64,000 nt of DNA from Favolaschia claudopus (Eukaryota; Basidiomycota; Agaricomycetes; Agaricales; Mycenaceae): contig JAWWNJ010000048.1 of NCBI GenBank assembly GCA_037176885.1, positions 1,513,733 to 1,577,732 on the forward strand, read 5' to 3'. The translations under genes and the position numbers were made by a program. The notes under the pieces are model-generated. The model made no database searches. It had not been told where the DNA came from and saw only the letters and a program-made list of their open reading frames with translations. Of this stretch, positions 23,995 to 34,717 are shown in pieces; position 1 is the stretch's first letter, and the number at the start of each line of letters is the position of its first letter.

Positions 23995-24351
23995 TCATGT
24001 CCATCGTCGGCGATGCGTGTCATTCCCTCCGAGCCCATCCTCATCCTCTTCCTCGTCCTCCGCGTCGTAATTGCATTCTGCCCCGCTGTCGTCGTCGACA
24101 GAAGACCAAGGCGACATTGGTGTGTCGGGGCTGATGGTGAAGGCTGCCGTGCTGAAGGTGAAGGGGGGTGGGGTTGGAGATTGAGTCGACGTTGAGGACG
24201 GACTGCAACGTTGGCTTCGGCGCAACGGTACTAAGTGGGGGTTGACCCTGTTGCTGGATTTGTCCCGAAGCCGAGGGCCATCGCGTTTTACGCGTCTTGT
24301 GTGAGTATTATTAGCCGGGGAGTCACCGAAAGATGTTAAGGGTGCGCGCAC
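23995..24351 (-). CDS. Possible hypothetical protein, acidic C-terminus
   Basis: An open frame of 118 codons on the minus strand: a basic N-terminal half, a Ser/Thr/Pro-rich middle and an acidic end (YDAEDEEEDEDGLGG). Composition resembles the disordered tails of the neighbouring D genes, and it may be the last exon of a longer spliced gene reaching toward 24800. No domain is recognised. It may also be a chance frame. Confidence 0.3.
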   Translation of the reverse strand: MRAPLTSFGDSPANNTHTRRVKRDGPRLRDKSSNRVNPHLVPLRRSQRCSPSSTSTQSPTPPPFTFSTAAFTISPDTPMSPWSSVDDDSGAECNYDAEDEEEDEDGLGGNDTHRRRWT

Positions 24352-25465
24352 TCTCTATAATCTTGACGATGTTTTCGCGCTCGCATGAGGTGTTCGTGCT
24401 GCACGGCGGATGGTGCGTTCTTGAGCGCCGCTCGTCTTCTACATGACCGCATGCGTTGTAGAGGGCGTTGGACGAATGAGGGCGCGGCCGACGTACCGTT
24501 GCATCCGCAGACGCGCTTTCTCGTTCACCTCCGCCCTATGTCTGCCTCAGAGGGTCGCGTCAATTTCGCGCGTCGACAGCAGGAAACGGTACTCACAACT
24601 GCCTATAGTGCCATGACTCGTCTGCGCGCTTGAGTCGAACTTCTGGTTGTGAAAGATTTGTTTTCGCCCGCGGCATTGTGGTTGTGAGTGGTGAAGGAGG
24701 GCTGTGGCTGTGCTCATTAACGAGCAGCGACGAAGGCAACACCGATACTGACCTGATGAGTCCCGCAAAAGAGGAGTAGAGGAATGAAGGTAGTTCTGGA
24801 AGTTGAGTCGGTTCCGAGGGTGGGAGGCGGACGACGTAAAGCGGTAAAGTGATTTGTTGTCAGAGGGAGTTCGTGGCTAAATCAGGTCATTGGGGCGACG
24901 ATGAGAGCGAACTAGGGACGAGAGAAGCAAGCTGAACACACCAGGAGGTAGACAAAGTATTGGAGTTCACAATGTGTCAGCAAAAGCAAGACAATTGAGG
25001 GATAGGTGGTGGAGCTGGAAGGTAAGGCAGTTGGGGTGAAGATTGGTACTTGCGGAAAGTAGTCGATGAGGGAGTTCGCTGAGATATGTACAGATTCGTG
25101 GAGAGACCGAGATGCAGTGCTATTTCAACACCGAAGCTAAGTGAATGCAATCCTGACCACATAGACGTCGGTTTGGAAGGCCAAGGGTCGGTACATGGCC
25201 GCTGAGAACGTCGAGGACGCCTGCGTGACGGTGCGTAACCCAGTGTCACCCCACTTCGGGCGGTCGGATTAAGTCGGATTAAATCGGATTTAGTAGCCCA
25301 GCGTCCTTGCTTAAGTGCAAAAACCGCTCGCAAACTCATATCCACCGCCTAATTGAGGGCCGTTTGCAGAGAAAAGAAGACAAATCGTATCATTCATGCA
25401 ACAACTACCAACTACCAGACAGTCCGAGGTCCGCATTCAAGATTCAAAATCTACCGAGCAGACAA
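24352..25465. other. No confident gene in transposon D
   Basis: Scattered short open frames, none with recognisable domains; possible remains of exons upstream of 23995-24351 on the minus strand. No clear repeat or RNA gene was seen. Confidence 0.4.
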
Positions 25466-27287
25466 CTATTCCCGATACATTGCCCGAGCCCACCCTTCCG
25501 CAATAGCACGACGGTAAACCGCCTCCGCTCTCTCACGCGAGGAATATTTCGTCCACATATGCCTCGAACACCGGTAACGTTGAGGACCCGCTTCAACATA
25601 TGACCGATAGATACCGGGGTATATCCCCTCTGCAAACAACGTAGTATGCGCCGTCCGCCCCAACTGTGAGCGGGTTCTCGGTGTAGACCGTTGGGGGAGG
25701 GCGCGGCGTTGAGGACTGGTCGAGAGGGGCTGCGGAATCCGAGGTCAAACCGCGCTCCCGAGCGTATACGAGCGCTTCTTGGGCGGTGCGCGCGCTGGGA
25801 AATCCACAGTGAACGGCATTGCGGTAGCCGTGTGTCTGAGCGATGACCTCGGGGTACGTCGCATAGACTCCTACCTCGAAGCCATGAAAGACAACATAGG
25901 ATTTACCGCGCGCGGCGGGAGGCGGTCCTGCAGCCGGCGCAGCGGAGGGCGAGGGATACGGCGGCGGTTGACGTTGCGGTTGCCCCGACGAAGAGACGCT
26001 GGGTTGCGAAGGCGGAAGGGGAGACTGCGGCGTGGAGAGGATTCCAGATGAAGACGCAGTGGTTGATGGAGACCATGGTGGGGGCGGGATGGACGTTTCC
26101 GCGCGCAGGCGACGAGCGTGAGAGCCCGACACTTGTATGGTTTCCGCGCCTGCCTCAAACCAGAGCGGCGTGGTTCCACTTCGGCCCGGCGTATGGAACG
26201 AGTAAGCCGGTCGAGAACGAGGCGGAGTTGGTGTGCGTGGCGCATCCGCCGGGGTCTGAGAAGTGTCGGGGGTGGAGGGCGGACTGTCTGAAGGCGTACA
26301 CATGTAGTTAGATATGTGTTTCTTTACTGTTAAGGAAAACATATTTACCAGAGAGATCGGAGGCACTGGACACGGAGGTCGAAAGGCGAGACACGCTCGA
26401 CGGAGGGCTAGGAGGAGGGCTATCTGGAGAGAGTGTTAATAGGGGGCGAGAAACGAGAAATTTTGGAACACTCTAACCCGGGATGTAGACGACAGGGACC
26501 TTGGTTTTGGAAGTCGAGGGCTTCGACTGGCCAGCGACGGCCTTCTTCTTCTTCGGAGGGTTTGAAGACGCCTCTGTTGTAGGGGTGGATGAGGCCGGTG
26601 TCCCCTTGGCCGGTCCTGCTACCGTGCGGTTAGCGTCATTATGATGAGATACGGCAGCAAAACAAAAGATATTCACCCGTGAAAGGGCCTTGGGAAGACC
26701 GAGTCGCGCGCAGCGCGTATGAACTCCCTGAGCAGCGTGTTTGAGAAGACACAATAATAAGGAGGAAGACGAGACATACCTCCAAGGTGCAGATTGCGGA
26801 ACGCTTGGGCGGGAGGCGAGGCGGAACGCGGAGGCGAGACCGGTGCGGCATCGGCAGGAGCCTGTGCTGTCGACGGCGGTGGAGCGGAGGAGGAAGGGGA
26901 GGCAGATTGGGCCGATTGGGCTTCTCGAGCAAGGTCGGCCTCTGAAATTCTATGAGAAATCAAGACCGTCGCGCGAAGTTAACGGTCTCACCTGCAAGTT
27001 CAAAGACAGGGAAGTTACGAATAATGCGGTCGGCTTCGTCGTCGTTTTCGGGGGGTCGGCGTGATACCACCATTTGAGAGACGCGCATCCAGCTTCCCCA
27101 GCAAAGGTTCGAATTGGCGGGCGAGGTCGGCAACTCCCAACAGAGTGGCGAGTCGTGCCAGCTCCTCATCCGACAAACCATCCATTAATTCGTGCGTCTG
27201 CCGTTCGCTGAGGGGAGGACAGCCGGGTGGAGGTCGCATGAGCGCGACGATTTGTTCGACGGTGAGGCGTTGGACTTTTGGGGGCAT
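25466..27287 (-). CDS. Protein with two RNase H1 N-terminal (viroplasmin-like) domains
   Basis: ATG at 27287 (MPPKVQRLTVEQ). A helical N-terminal part is followed by Pro/Ser-rich exons (26960-26050). A first RNase H1 N-like domain lies at about 25910-25750 (SYVVFHGFEVGVYATYPE, then HCGFPSARTAQEALVYARERG). A second, at 25660-25466, reads YYVVCRGD, then GIYRSYVEA and SSRERAEAVYRRAIAEGWA, split by a one-base shift near 25625. Such domains bind RNA/DNA hybrids or dsRNA in RNase H1 and caulimovirus viroplasmin; similar proteins recur in mushroom genomes. No nuclease domain is present. A frame change near 27080 also needs an intron or an indel. Confidence 0.6.
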
Positions 27288-28538
27288 CGTTGCTGGTGGG
27301 GGGCAGACAGTCAGAGTCAGAGTCAGAGTTGTGGTTAAGTTAGGTTGGTAGGACAAGGAAATCGATAACGGAGGCAGGAGATCTGTCGCGATTGCTGGAT
27401 TAGCTTTGTCAGGAGGGCGTGGGGGATGAAGGCGAGCCGAGGGAAGGTCGGACTTACGCTGAGAATGCGACAATTCAAGGTAAAGCAGGGCACAGATGAT
27501 CACCGAAAGATTCGGTATACGAAGCAGAGCTGTTAATGATGAGATTGAATGTGACCGACATGCTGACGTGCGTACCGCGTGAGGAAGGAGGAAATAGGAT
27601 CAGGAGGCTAGTTCGTGGCGAACGGTTATCCCCTCCGCCGAGGCGAGCTTCCGGAGTGTGCGACGTTGTTGGAAGGGGTGGAGCGGGCCAGATCCGCCCA
27701 GAACTTGTCGGGAACCAACACGTTGACCGACTGCATTGATTTGAGCTGATGGTGAGCGCCCATTCGGCCAAGTAAAGCTCAGAAAAGATGCGAGAGTTCG
27801 TAGCGAAGGATCGTTTGTCGGATGCTGTGGGCTGAAAACTCCGAAGAAGCCTGAAGATGACAGAGATACGGAGAAGTGGCCCCGTTTCGGTATGTAGATC
27901 GTTGCGCGTGTGCTGGGATTTGACGAACAAAAGGTCGAAAAAGATGCGAGAGTTCGTGGCGAGGTGTCGGTTGTCAGAGGAGGCGGGGAGAAAGCTCCGG
28001 AGAAGCCTGAAGATGACAGATATACGGAGAATTATCCCACTTTGGTAAGTTAACGCTACGGTTGGGAAGACATGGGATACCCAGAGGAGCCGTCCATGCG
28101 ATTCAAGTATGATTCAAGTCATTCAGGGCGCGTTTTCGTGATTGGGAAACTGAGCTGCTGGTGAGCTGGTGGTTCACTTGCTGGTTCAGGTGGATTAAAG
28201 GGGTAACAGCAGTGAAGCCTTGGCAAATGCGACACGTTGGGAGTTCGAGGCGAAAGCTCGGGTTGTGGTTCTGAGAAAGAGATGGATAAACATCATGGCG
28301 TCATATATTGATTGATCGATGTCGGCGATTCTCCGTTCCACGGAAGTTTTGTGTTCCATGGGAACAATTGACCAACTAACTCAATGCGGAGGGGGTTATG
28401 ATTTGGGGGGAGGAACGACTAAGTACATGAGGGACAACGATGAGCTACTCTACGCAGAATCCGACGCGTCTCGCATCCATGCGGCATCTGCGTGTTATCA
28501 GTGAGTAAGAGCAACGATGCAAGAGATATAAGTGCGTA
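27288..28538. other. Intergenic stretch of D with tandem-duplicated block
   Basis: No supported gene. Includes the ~130-bp direct repeat at 27757-28047 and otherwise unremarkable sequence. Confidence 0.4.
27757..28047. repeat. Direct repeat, two ~130-bp copies
   Basis: AAAAGATGCGAGAGTTCGT followed by GAAGCCTGAAGATGACAGA occurs at about 27784-27870 and 27938-28022, about 155 bases apart. The copies are clearly diverged, so the duplication is older than the 23744 one. Confidence 0.65.
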
Positions 28539-29128
28539 CTAGGTGACGACTTGAACGATACCCCAGGAAAGCGCCTTGTTGAAGGCGGCGAGGGGCTTGG
28601 GCTTGGGACTCGTAGGACTTGCGCGCACTGCCCGCAACGCCTGTGATGGCGAGCTCGGACAACGCACTGAGAGAGGAGGTGAGATGGTGGAGATGGTGCT
28701 GAGATAAGAAGGAAGAGAAAAGATAAAAAAAAACTCACTACTGGTCAACAACCCAACGAAACAACCGCGAGTAATGGAGTACCATTCGGGGGCTCGAACC
28801 TCTTCGTCGACGGGGGCGAGAGCCTCTGCGGGGGCGACGATGAAGACCTCGTTGGCGAGGTAGGGGACCCTCCTTGCGGAGGTGAGCGGCGAGCTGGGGG
28901 GGCAAGCCTGCGCCCGGGACTGGCTTAGGGACCTCCTTGGCGACAACCTCTTTATCCTTCTTGGTGGGGGCGGGAGGGGGGAGGGCGGGAGGAGCGACGA
29001 CGGCGGGGGTCGGGAGGAACGACGAGATAGGAATAACGACGCAAATGACTATTGAAGACGTTAAGACGGACACCGAGCAGTACAGGCGAGACAAACTTAC
29101 CCTGAGGCTGAATAGCAGGATAGCTCAT
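28539..29128 (-). CDS. Single RNase H1 N-terminal (viroplasmin-like) domain protein
   Basis: ATG at 29128 (MSYPAIQPQ), first intron GTAAGT. A Pro/Ala/Lys-rich linker follows, then the domain: WYSITRGCFVGLL near 28780-28745, an intron, and SYESQAQA with AFNKALSWGIVQVV ending at TAG 28539. The two halves are in different frames as expected for a spliced gene, though one indel may also be present near 28600. The domain matches the same family as 25466-27287 but is a single copy. Suspected role: binding RNA or RNA/DNA hybrids. Partner unknown. Confidence 0.55.
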
Positions 29129-29428
29129 GATGGTGGAAGGAAAGCAGGTTGTGCGGATTGTATTTGTTTGCGAAAGCGGTTTGAAGACTGATCGCCAACC
29201 TCTAAAGGCACTGGGCTGATGGCGGAGGCTTTGTCGCCTGATTTGTCTTGTCTTTCTGGAATCGGCGAAAAAAATCAAAGTCAGCGTCCAACCTTCCTTG
29301 TGCACCGTACCCGCGACCTACCGCGATAACTTCAGACGAGAATACTTAATTGGTAAGCTTGTGAATTTGATTCAAGGGCCAGAGACTGACTGGAGGGCGT
29401 CGACGGTAGATTGTTTGTCTGGGGTGAA

Positions 29429-32066
29429 ATGGCTAAGACCAAAAAACGTGCTCGCAAACGGACATGGACTCGAAAGGAGAAGAAGGACCGTCGGAATCTC
29501 AAACTGTGGGCCGAGGGGAGCGCGGGAGACAATTCTGCCGCCCCCACCTGCCTGGTTATACCGACGCACTGGAGCGGGGGTGGCGCGCCGAGCGCGACTA
29601 TCTGCGCGACGTCTGCAACGAGTTTCACGCTCGGATACCTTGGAGACTTGCCGACTATGAGGAACCTGAGCTACCGTTGCCTGTTTACGATCCGCTGGCG
29701 ACTGTTGACGCTGAGGAGCTTGACGAGGAGGAGACGGTGGCAAAGAGAGAAAGAATTGATACTATGAACGCAGTAAGTCCATTGATGACGTGAGTAGTGT
29801 TAATTTTAACTCTCTTCATACTACCAGCGCATAGGTCGATGGCTCAAATATCGCGCCACGAAACTCCGCCGTCCCAAGGCCACCGACCGCTCGCAAGATC
29901 CTTGGGCTCTTCTGATGTCTAAACTGGCTGGTATAACGGTGCCCCCCCCAAAGCTCGGCAGGGCTATCAACAGTTTATGCACGAGTCGTATGAAACTGAT
30001 ATCAAGCCGGTGGTGGAAGCGAGGTGGAAGGCGTCGTGCTTGGAAGAGGACGGGGTGACTCTGAGAACGGCTAAAGGGCCCGGCGCCCCTTTTTGAGCTG
30101 AGATCGCGCGGGAGTTGTTCAGCGAGCTTTCGACGAGCAACAATACGAGATCAAGGCGCGTGCAAAGTCGGAGGCGCTGGCAGAGCGGACGGTCTACCTC
30201 GACAAAATGAAGAATCCTCCTTCCAAAAAGCCTGAAGATCGGCAAGCGTGAGTTTCTCCTTCACTAAAGACGAGCAAGCGACTGATCAAGCACAGTTGTA
30301 TCGATAACCTAGGTCTTTCATGACAGAGATTCTGAAGGGCGTATTCGAGTATACAGGGCTCTCCTCGTTCGCTGTGTTTGGAGGTCCAATGCCGGCGTTT
30401 GAAGGCGAGTTGCGTACTTTGACGTGAGTGTCATTTTTGTGACAGACAGAATATTTCTCTTCTTAACGGTGATGTCTTTCGCTTTGCAGGGTCTCTTATG
30501 GCCGTAATTTGGGACCCAACGCTTGCCATTTCCCCCAATGGTCAACGGTTTTCTAAAGATGTCTTGGGACTTCATGAGGGAATGGCTCCCAACCGCATAT
30601 TGTAAGTGGTCGAATTTTGAGTACGAAACAATTCACCCGCTGACATGGTAGTATGTGTAATTTTTGGGCAGCCCCCCACCGACTGCGCTGAGGCCGCGAT
30701 TCCCAAGGATGCCGACGACGACCCCCTGGCCCACGCTCAATACAGGATGAGCGATGACGACGACTCGTCCGGCTCCGACGACAACTCCTCGAGCAGCAGC
30801 TCCGACTCCGACAGCGAGAGCGAGTCCGACTCCGACTCCGAGGTCGAACGGGACTTGCGGGCCGCTCGCAAGAAGCGCCACGGCGTTCAGAAGAAAAAAG
30901 AACGCGCGAAGGCGAACGAGAGGGCGAAAGCAAAGGCTGATCAGGCGCAAAAGGGGAAGGGTAAGGGGAAAGAAAAAGACAAGGGGAAGGAGAAACAGAA
31001 AGACAGAGAGGTGGAGAAGAAAAAGAAGGAGACATTGAAGAAGAGGGACGATGGGAAGGGGAAGAAAGAAACGAAGAAGAAGAAGACCGACGAGGGGTCG
31101 GCGGACGATGGGAAGGGGAAGAAAGAGGCTACGAAGAAGAAGAAGACGGACGAGGGGTCGGCGGGGGAAGAGAAGGCGCGACGATGGGACGAGGAGGGGG
31201 CAGAGGAAAAAGAAAAAGGCCACGCCGGGCGGTGCAAGCCAGGAGACAGAGGTCGGTGGTATACATTTCGTTTCCAGTGGTAGCAGCGCTGACTTTGTTT
31301 ATAGACTCTGATAGACCGGGGCCGAGCAATACCGCTCGATCCGCTGAAGTCTCTACATCGGCTAAACGTAGCGCGCCTGGTCCCAAGGCGCCTGCCGCAC
31401 CCCCCGCCCCACCACCCCGTGCTCCTAGCCCACCTCCCCCGCCGCCTCCTCCACCGACCCCACCCCGAACGGCGGCGCCGCCGCCACCGGCAGACGCCCC
31501 GGAAGCCTTTCAGCAAGTATATCGCGAGGTCACGGCTTTTGCGCTGGGCGATCGCTTCAACGCCTTGTTGCAGGCTTGGTGGAAGCTGGAAAGTGAGTAC
31601 AAATGGCAGCGAGGGCAAAAAAGGCTTGAGTACGAGATATCGGCCTCCGCAGGTCTCGAGTTGGATAACGGCGGGGCGGGGGCTTCGCGGAGGCTGTATG
31701 TCGGTCGGTGTCGGTCCGACCCTTGGAGATGTGGAAGGCTACAGCAAAGCGTGGTGGCAGTGGTGGGGGGGCCTACAACCTACATGGCGGGTCGTCGACG
31801 AAGCGCGGGGCGGTCGTTTCCGGCGTCTGGCGTATCCTGAGGGAGGGGAAGTGAAGAATTGGGAATCACTGCGTTTCCCAGGGCATAACGGTGCCCTCAG
31901 CCTGGTGGCTAGTTTGTACTGGTGGGGGGTGAAACTGGTGGAGAAGAAGATTACCGAGGGGGAGGAAAATTGGGGTCGAGGCGGTTGTCGACGTTACGTG
32001 GATGCTGGTTGGGCTTTGCGAGGCGGAAAAGTTGCGAGAGGTGGCGGAAACATTACAAGATGGTGA
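29429..32066 (+). CDS. Large hypothetical protein, mushroom-specific family
   Basis: Starts MAKTKKRARKR at 29429. After two indels near 29520-29560 the frame reads DALERGWRAERDYL, then PEDRQACIDNLG-like sequence, GGPMPAFEGELRTL (about 30385-30420), an intron, and VSYGRN with CHFPQW at 30490-30540. A highly charged region follows: Ser/Asp repeats (30750-30860) and Lys/Glu repeats (30890-31200). The C-terminal part has a long proline run (31380-31500) and a Trp-rich end (WWQWWGGLQPTWR, LVASLYWWG). I recall similar proteins in many Agaricomycete genomes, with no known function. Several one-base shifts suggest a damaged or misassembled copy. Confidence 0.55.
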
Positions 32067-32909
32067 GGCGGACTGAAAAAAATTTGATCATCTTTGTGCT
32101 GGGTTTATGAACGGCGGAGCTATAGTTCGAAGTGTTTTCTTCCAGCGGGAATTTAAAGTCTTTACTTTCCCTTTGTTTAATTGCGTTCGCTGGTGTGCCT
32201 TTGGTATTAGTCAAGTATTGGTCCACCCAAGAATCTATTTGGTGAATACAATATCTCTGTTGATTGAATAATACACTATCTACTCTGTGCATGGAATAAG
32301 GAAAGCTTTGCGAGAGAGAGGAGGGAGAAGACACATAGGACTCGTTGCCAGTTGGAGGGAACTTAAGGTGAATGACTTAAATTTTGTGTTGTACAAGTTC
32401 GATAGTACCTTCGTAAGAGTCATTAAAAATGTATTCATGCATTCATGGGATACCAAATGTAGTGTATTTGTTATATACGAGATGTTTTTAGAGAAACTAA
32501 TGAAGCCTTGAGATGTGAAGTCGAAGACGATTGGGTTACGTAACACGCTTGACGATGGTAAATCGACAATTTCGGGGACAATAAATAGCAGAAGTAAAAC
32601 GGAAGGTAGGGTGGGCAGCAGAGCATTGGGGAATAGAGGGAAGTAAGTAGGTGAGGGGAAGGGATACGGCCTGCAAGGCAATGGCAGGATGGGGGGTGGC
32701 AAACAAAGCCCAATTGATGGTGCGTCAAAGATAACGGGTGTACCCGACAGCCGAACTGGCGAACATTGTTCTGCCGGCGTGCCGGCGGGAGGGCTTGAAA
32801 AAGTGCGCAAAGTGGTCGTAGCCAGGCGGTCAGTGTGTCCATCCATAAAAACAACCGCACCCACTGGCTATGACCATGCCACTTATTCTTTATATTACAT
32901 CTAGGGCTC
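32067..32909. other. Right terminal region of transposon D
   Basis: AT-richer, non-coding sequence between the last D gene and the right end at 32909. Its last ~20 bases (TTTATATTACATCTA) are the inverted counterpart of the left end. No RNA gene seen. Confidence 0.5.
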
Positions 32910-32916
32910 AACCCAG

Positions 32917-34631
32917 TCGTTGAGCCCCTCTGCTCCGCTGGAACAACAAACCTCAACTCAACCGCCCGGCACAAGACCTGTTACGCCCGACGGTGCAGCT
33001 ACCCAGTCGTCAACGACTCTTTCGTCTGTCTCCTCACCACTACTCAACACTTCACCAACCCCTTCAAATAATCCGATGGCTGACGACGGCAACAACAACC
33101 CTGTCGTTCGAGGAAAGAAGCGCGCGCCGGAACCATGGGACAGGAACGCCCCGCTCTTCAAAGAGGAAGAGCCGGAGGAACTTGTTCGTTTCCTGGACCA
33201 TGTGGAGCGTATGATGGAATTAAATGAGACGCCGGATGATAAGAAGAACGAGTTCGTCTGCCGCTATACTGCTCAGGCAACCGCCGAGGAGTGGCGGCAA
33301 TTCGCCTCGTATTCTAAGAAGTTCGACGACTTTAAGAAAGAAATCCTGGAAAATTACCCGTCCGTAGTCGACCAAAAGAAGGGCTCTGTGCAGAAATTGC
33401 ACCGGCAGCTTCGTAAGTTCACGGAAGAGGGGATCGACCGGGACGATGAAGACGAACTCATGCGCCTAATGCGCGTCATGAACGTCGAGGCAAACAAGCT
33501 TCTCGATTCGAAATTAATTTCGCACCGGGAGGCTCTCCCGATGTTCTTCTCCAAAATTGAGTCCTGAGTTCAAGGAACGAATTCTGGAGAACCTCGAGCG
33601 GAAACCTCCCGCTGCCGGGGGGTGATGCTGACGAGCCAGAGGTCCGCACATGGACGCTGGCCGAGGTCATGACTGAAGCCAAAAGGATCGCAAAACGCTC
33701 GACCGCTAACTCTGAGTTCTTTGGCGCCTCTGACCGGGGTTACTCGAGCAAGTCCAAGAACGCCAGCGGGTCTGGAAGGGCGTCGAGCGGGCGATCCATA
33801 CTACCTCACCCAAACGTGACGGTAAAGAAAGAAGAAGAGGACCCTAACAAGTCCCTTCTTGAGACGATTAAGGTGTCGGTCGTCACTATGATGGAGCGGC
33901 TGGATAACCAGACCTCCCAATTAAAAGAGATCGACGCCGCGACCAAGAAGAGGATGGCCGAGTTAGAGTCCTTCTATAAGTCCCTACCGGGCAGAGTCCC
34001 AGGCGCCGCTGACTCCCAGTCTTTCCCGCGAATGCCAACCGTGCAATTCAAAGGGAACCTGGCGGATCAGGGGTGTCTTTATTGCGACAAGTTTGGGCAT
34101 TTTAGAGACAAGTGTCTCATCCGGCAAGCCCACATAGGGAGTGGAAAGATGAAGGTCGTAGCGTTCAGAGACTGTTTCCCCGATGGGATACCAATCCCGA
34201 AAGACGGGCACAAGTCCAAGAAGCAGCAGGTAGAGGAGTACCGCCCGGCCGCCCAACCCACGGCCGCTGCGCAAAACTACCAGTCTGTCTTCGCTCAGCT
34301 CTCCGTTCTTGACATGGATGAGCAAGAGCTGGAAGCCGCGCAAGCCGCTTTCAATCAGAACGAGGAATTCTACTACGACCCTAGAGAAGAAGAATTGGTT
34401 TCCTTGCGAGCTGAGCAAGTAAACCTCCAGCGGCAAGTGACGCAACTCCAGTCGCATGGTTCAGGGGGTGTTCAACCACCCCTTGTGGCTCATCAAAGCC
34501 AATCTCCCCCGCCGCAATTCGACGCCAACGCTGTTGCAATTCTGCTGGCGGCTGTCTCAGCGAACTCTCGCTCTCCCAACGGGGCTGGTCCTTCCCGAAC
34601 GGGGAACAGCGCCGAAGGAGAGCATTTTTAG
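32917..34631 (+). pseudogene. gag: Gag of element B, main part, frameshifted
   Basis: Continues the 9063-9287 fragment in phase. An in-frame ATG at 33076 precedes the conserved part. Capsid-like helices lie at 33190-33560 (EEWRQFASYSKKFDDFKKE resembles the A Gag). One-base shifts occur near 33567 and 33620, after which the frame runs 33669-34631. The CCHC zinc knuckle (C-x2-C-x4-H-x4-C) is at about 34078-34120. The C-terminal part has a coiled coil (34385-34450). Gag stops at TAG 34629-34631, and pro is open in the -1 frame through that point. As it stands it cannot give a full-length protein. Confidence 0.8.
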
Positions 34632-34717
34632 AGAGTTCGAGGAAGGGGGCAAAGGGGAAACCCAGTGCGGATAAGCCCCCGGAGAACAGACAAGTACGCC
34701 CGCCTGTAGGAAAGAAA

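Larger units (their letters stand above)
9288..32909. mobile_element. KDZ-type DNA transposon D, ~23.6 kb, with cargo
   Basis: Inserted in gag of element B with a 7-bp duplication AACCCAG. The ends are imperfect inverted repeats: TAGAAGTAACATAAA near 9294 and, reversed from the right end, TAGATGTAATATAAA. It holds a KDZ transposase gene (14583-18381), a TET/JBP-like gene (22136-23734), two RNase H1 N-domain genes and other hypothetical genes, and is itself hit by C and E. KDZ transposons carrying or neighbouring TET/JBP genes are known from mushroom genomes. The ends are supported by the restored gag frame; the exact terminal bases remain approximate. Confidence 0.75.
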
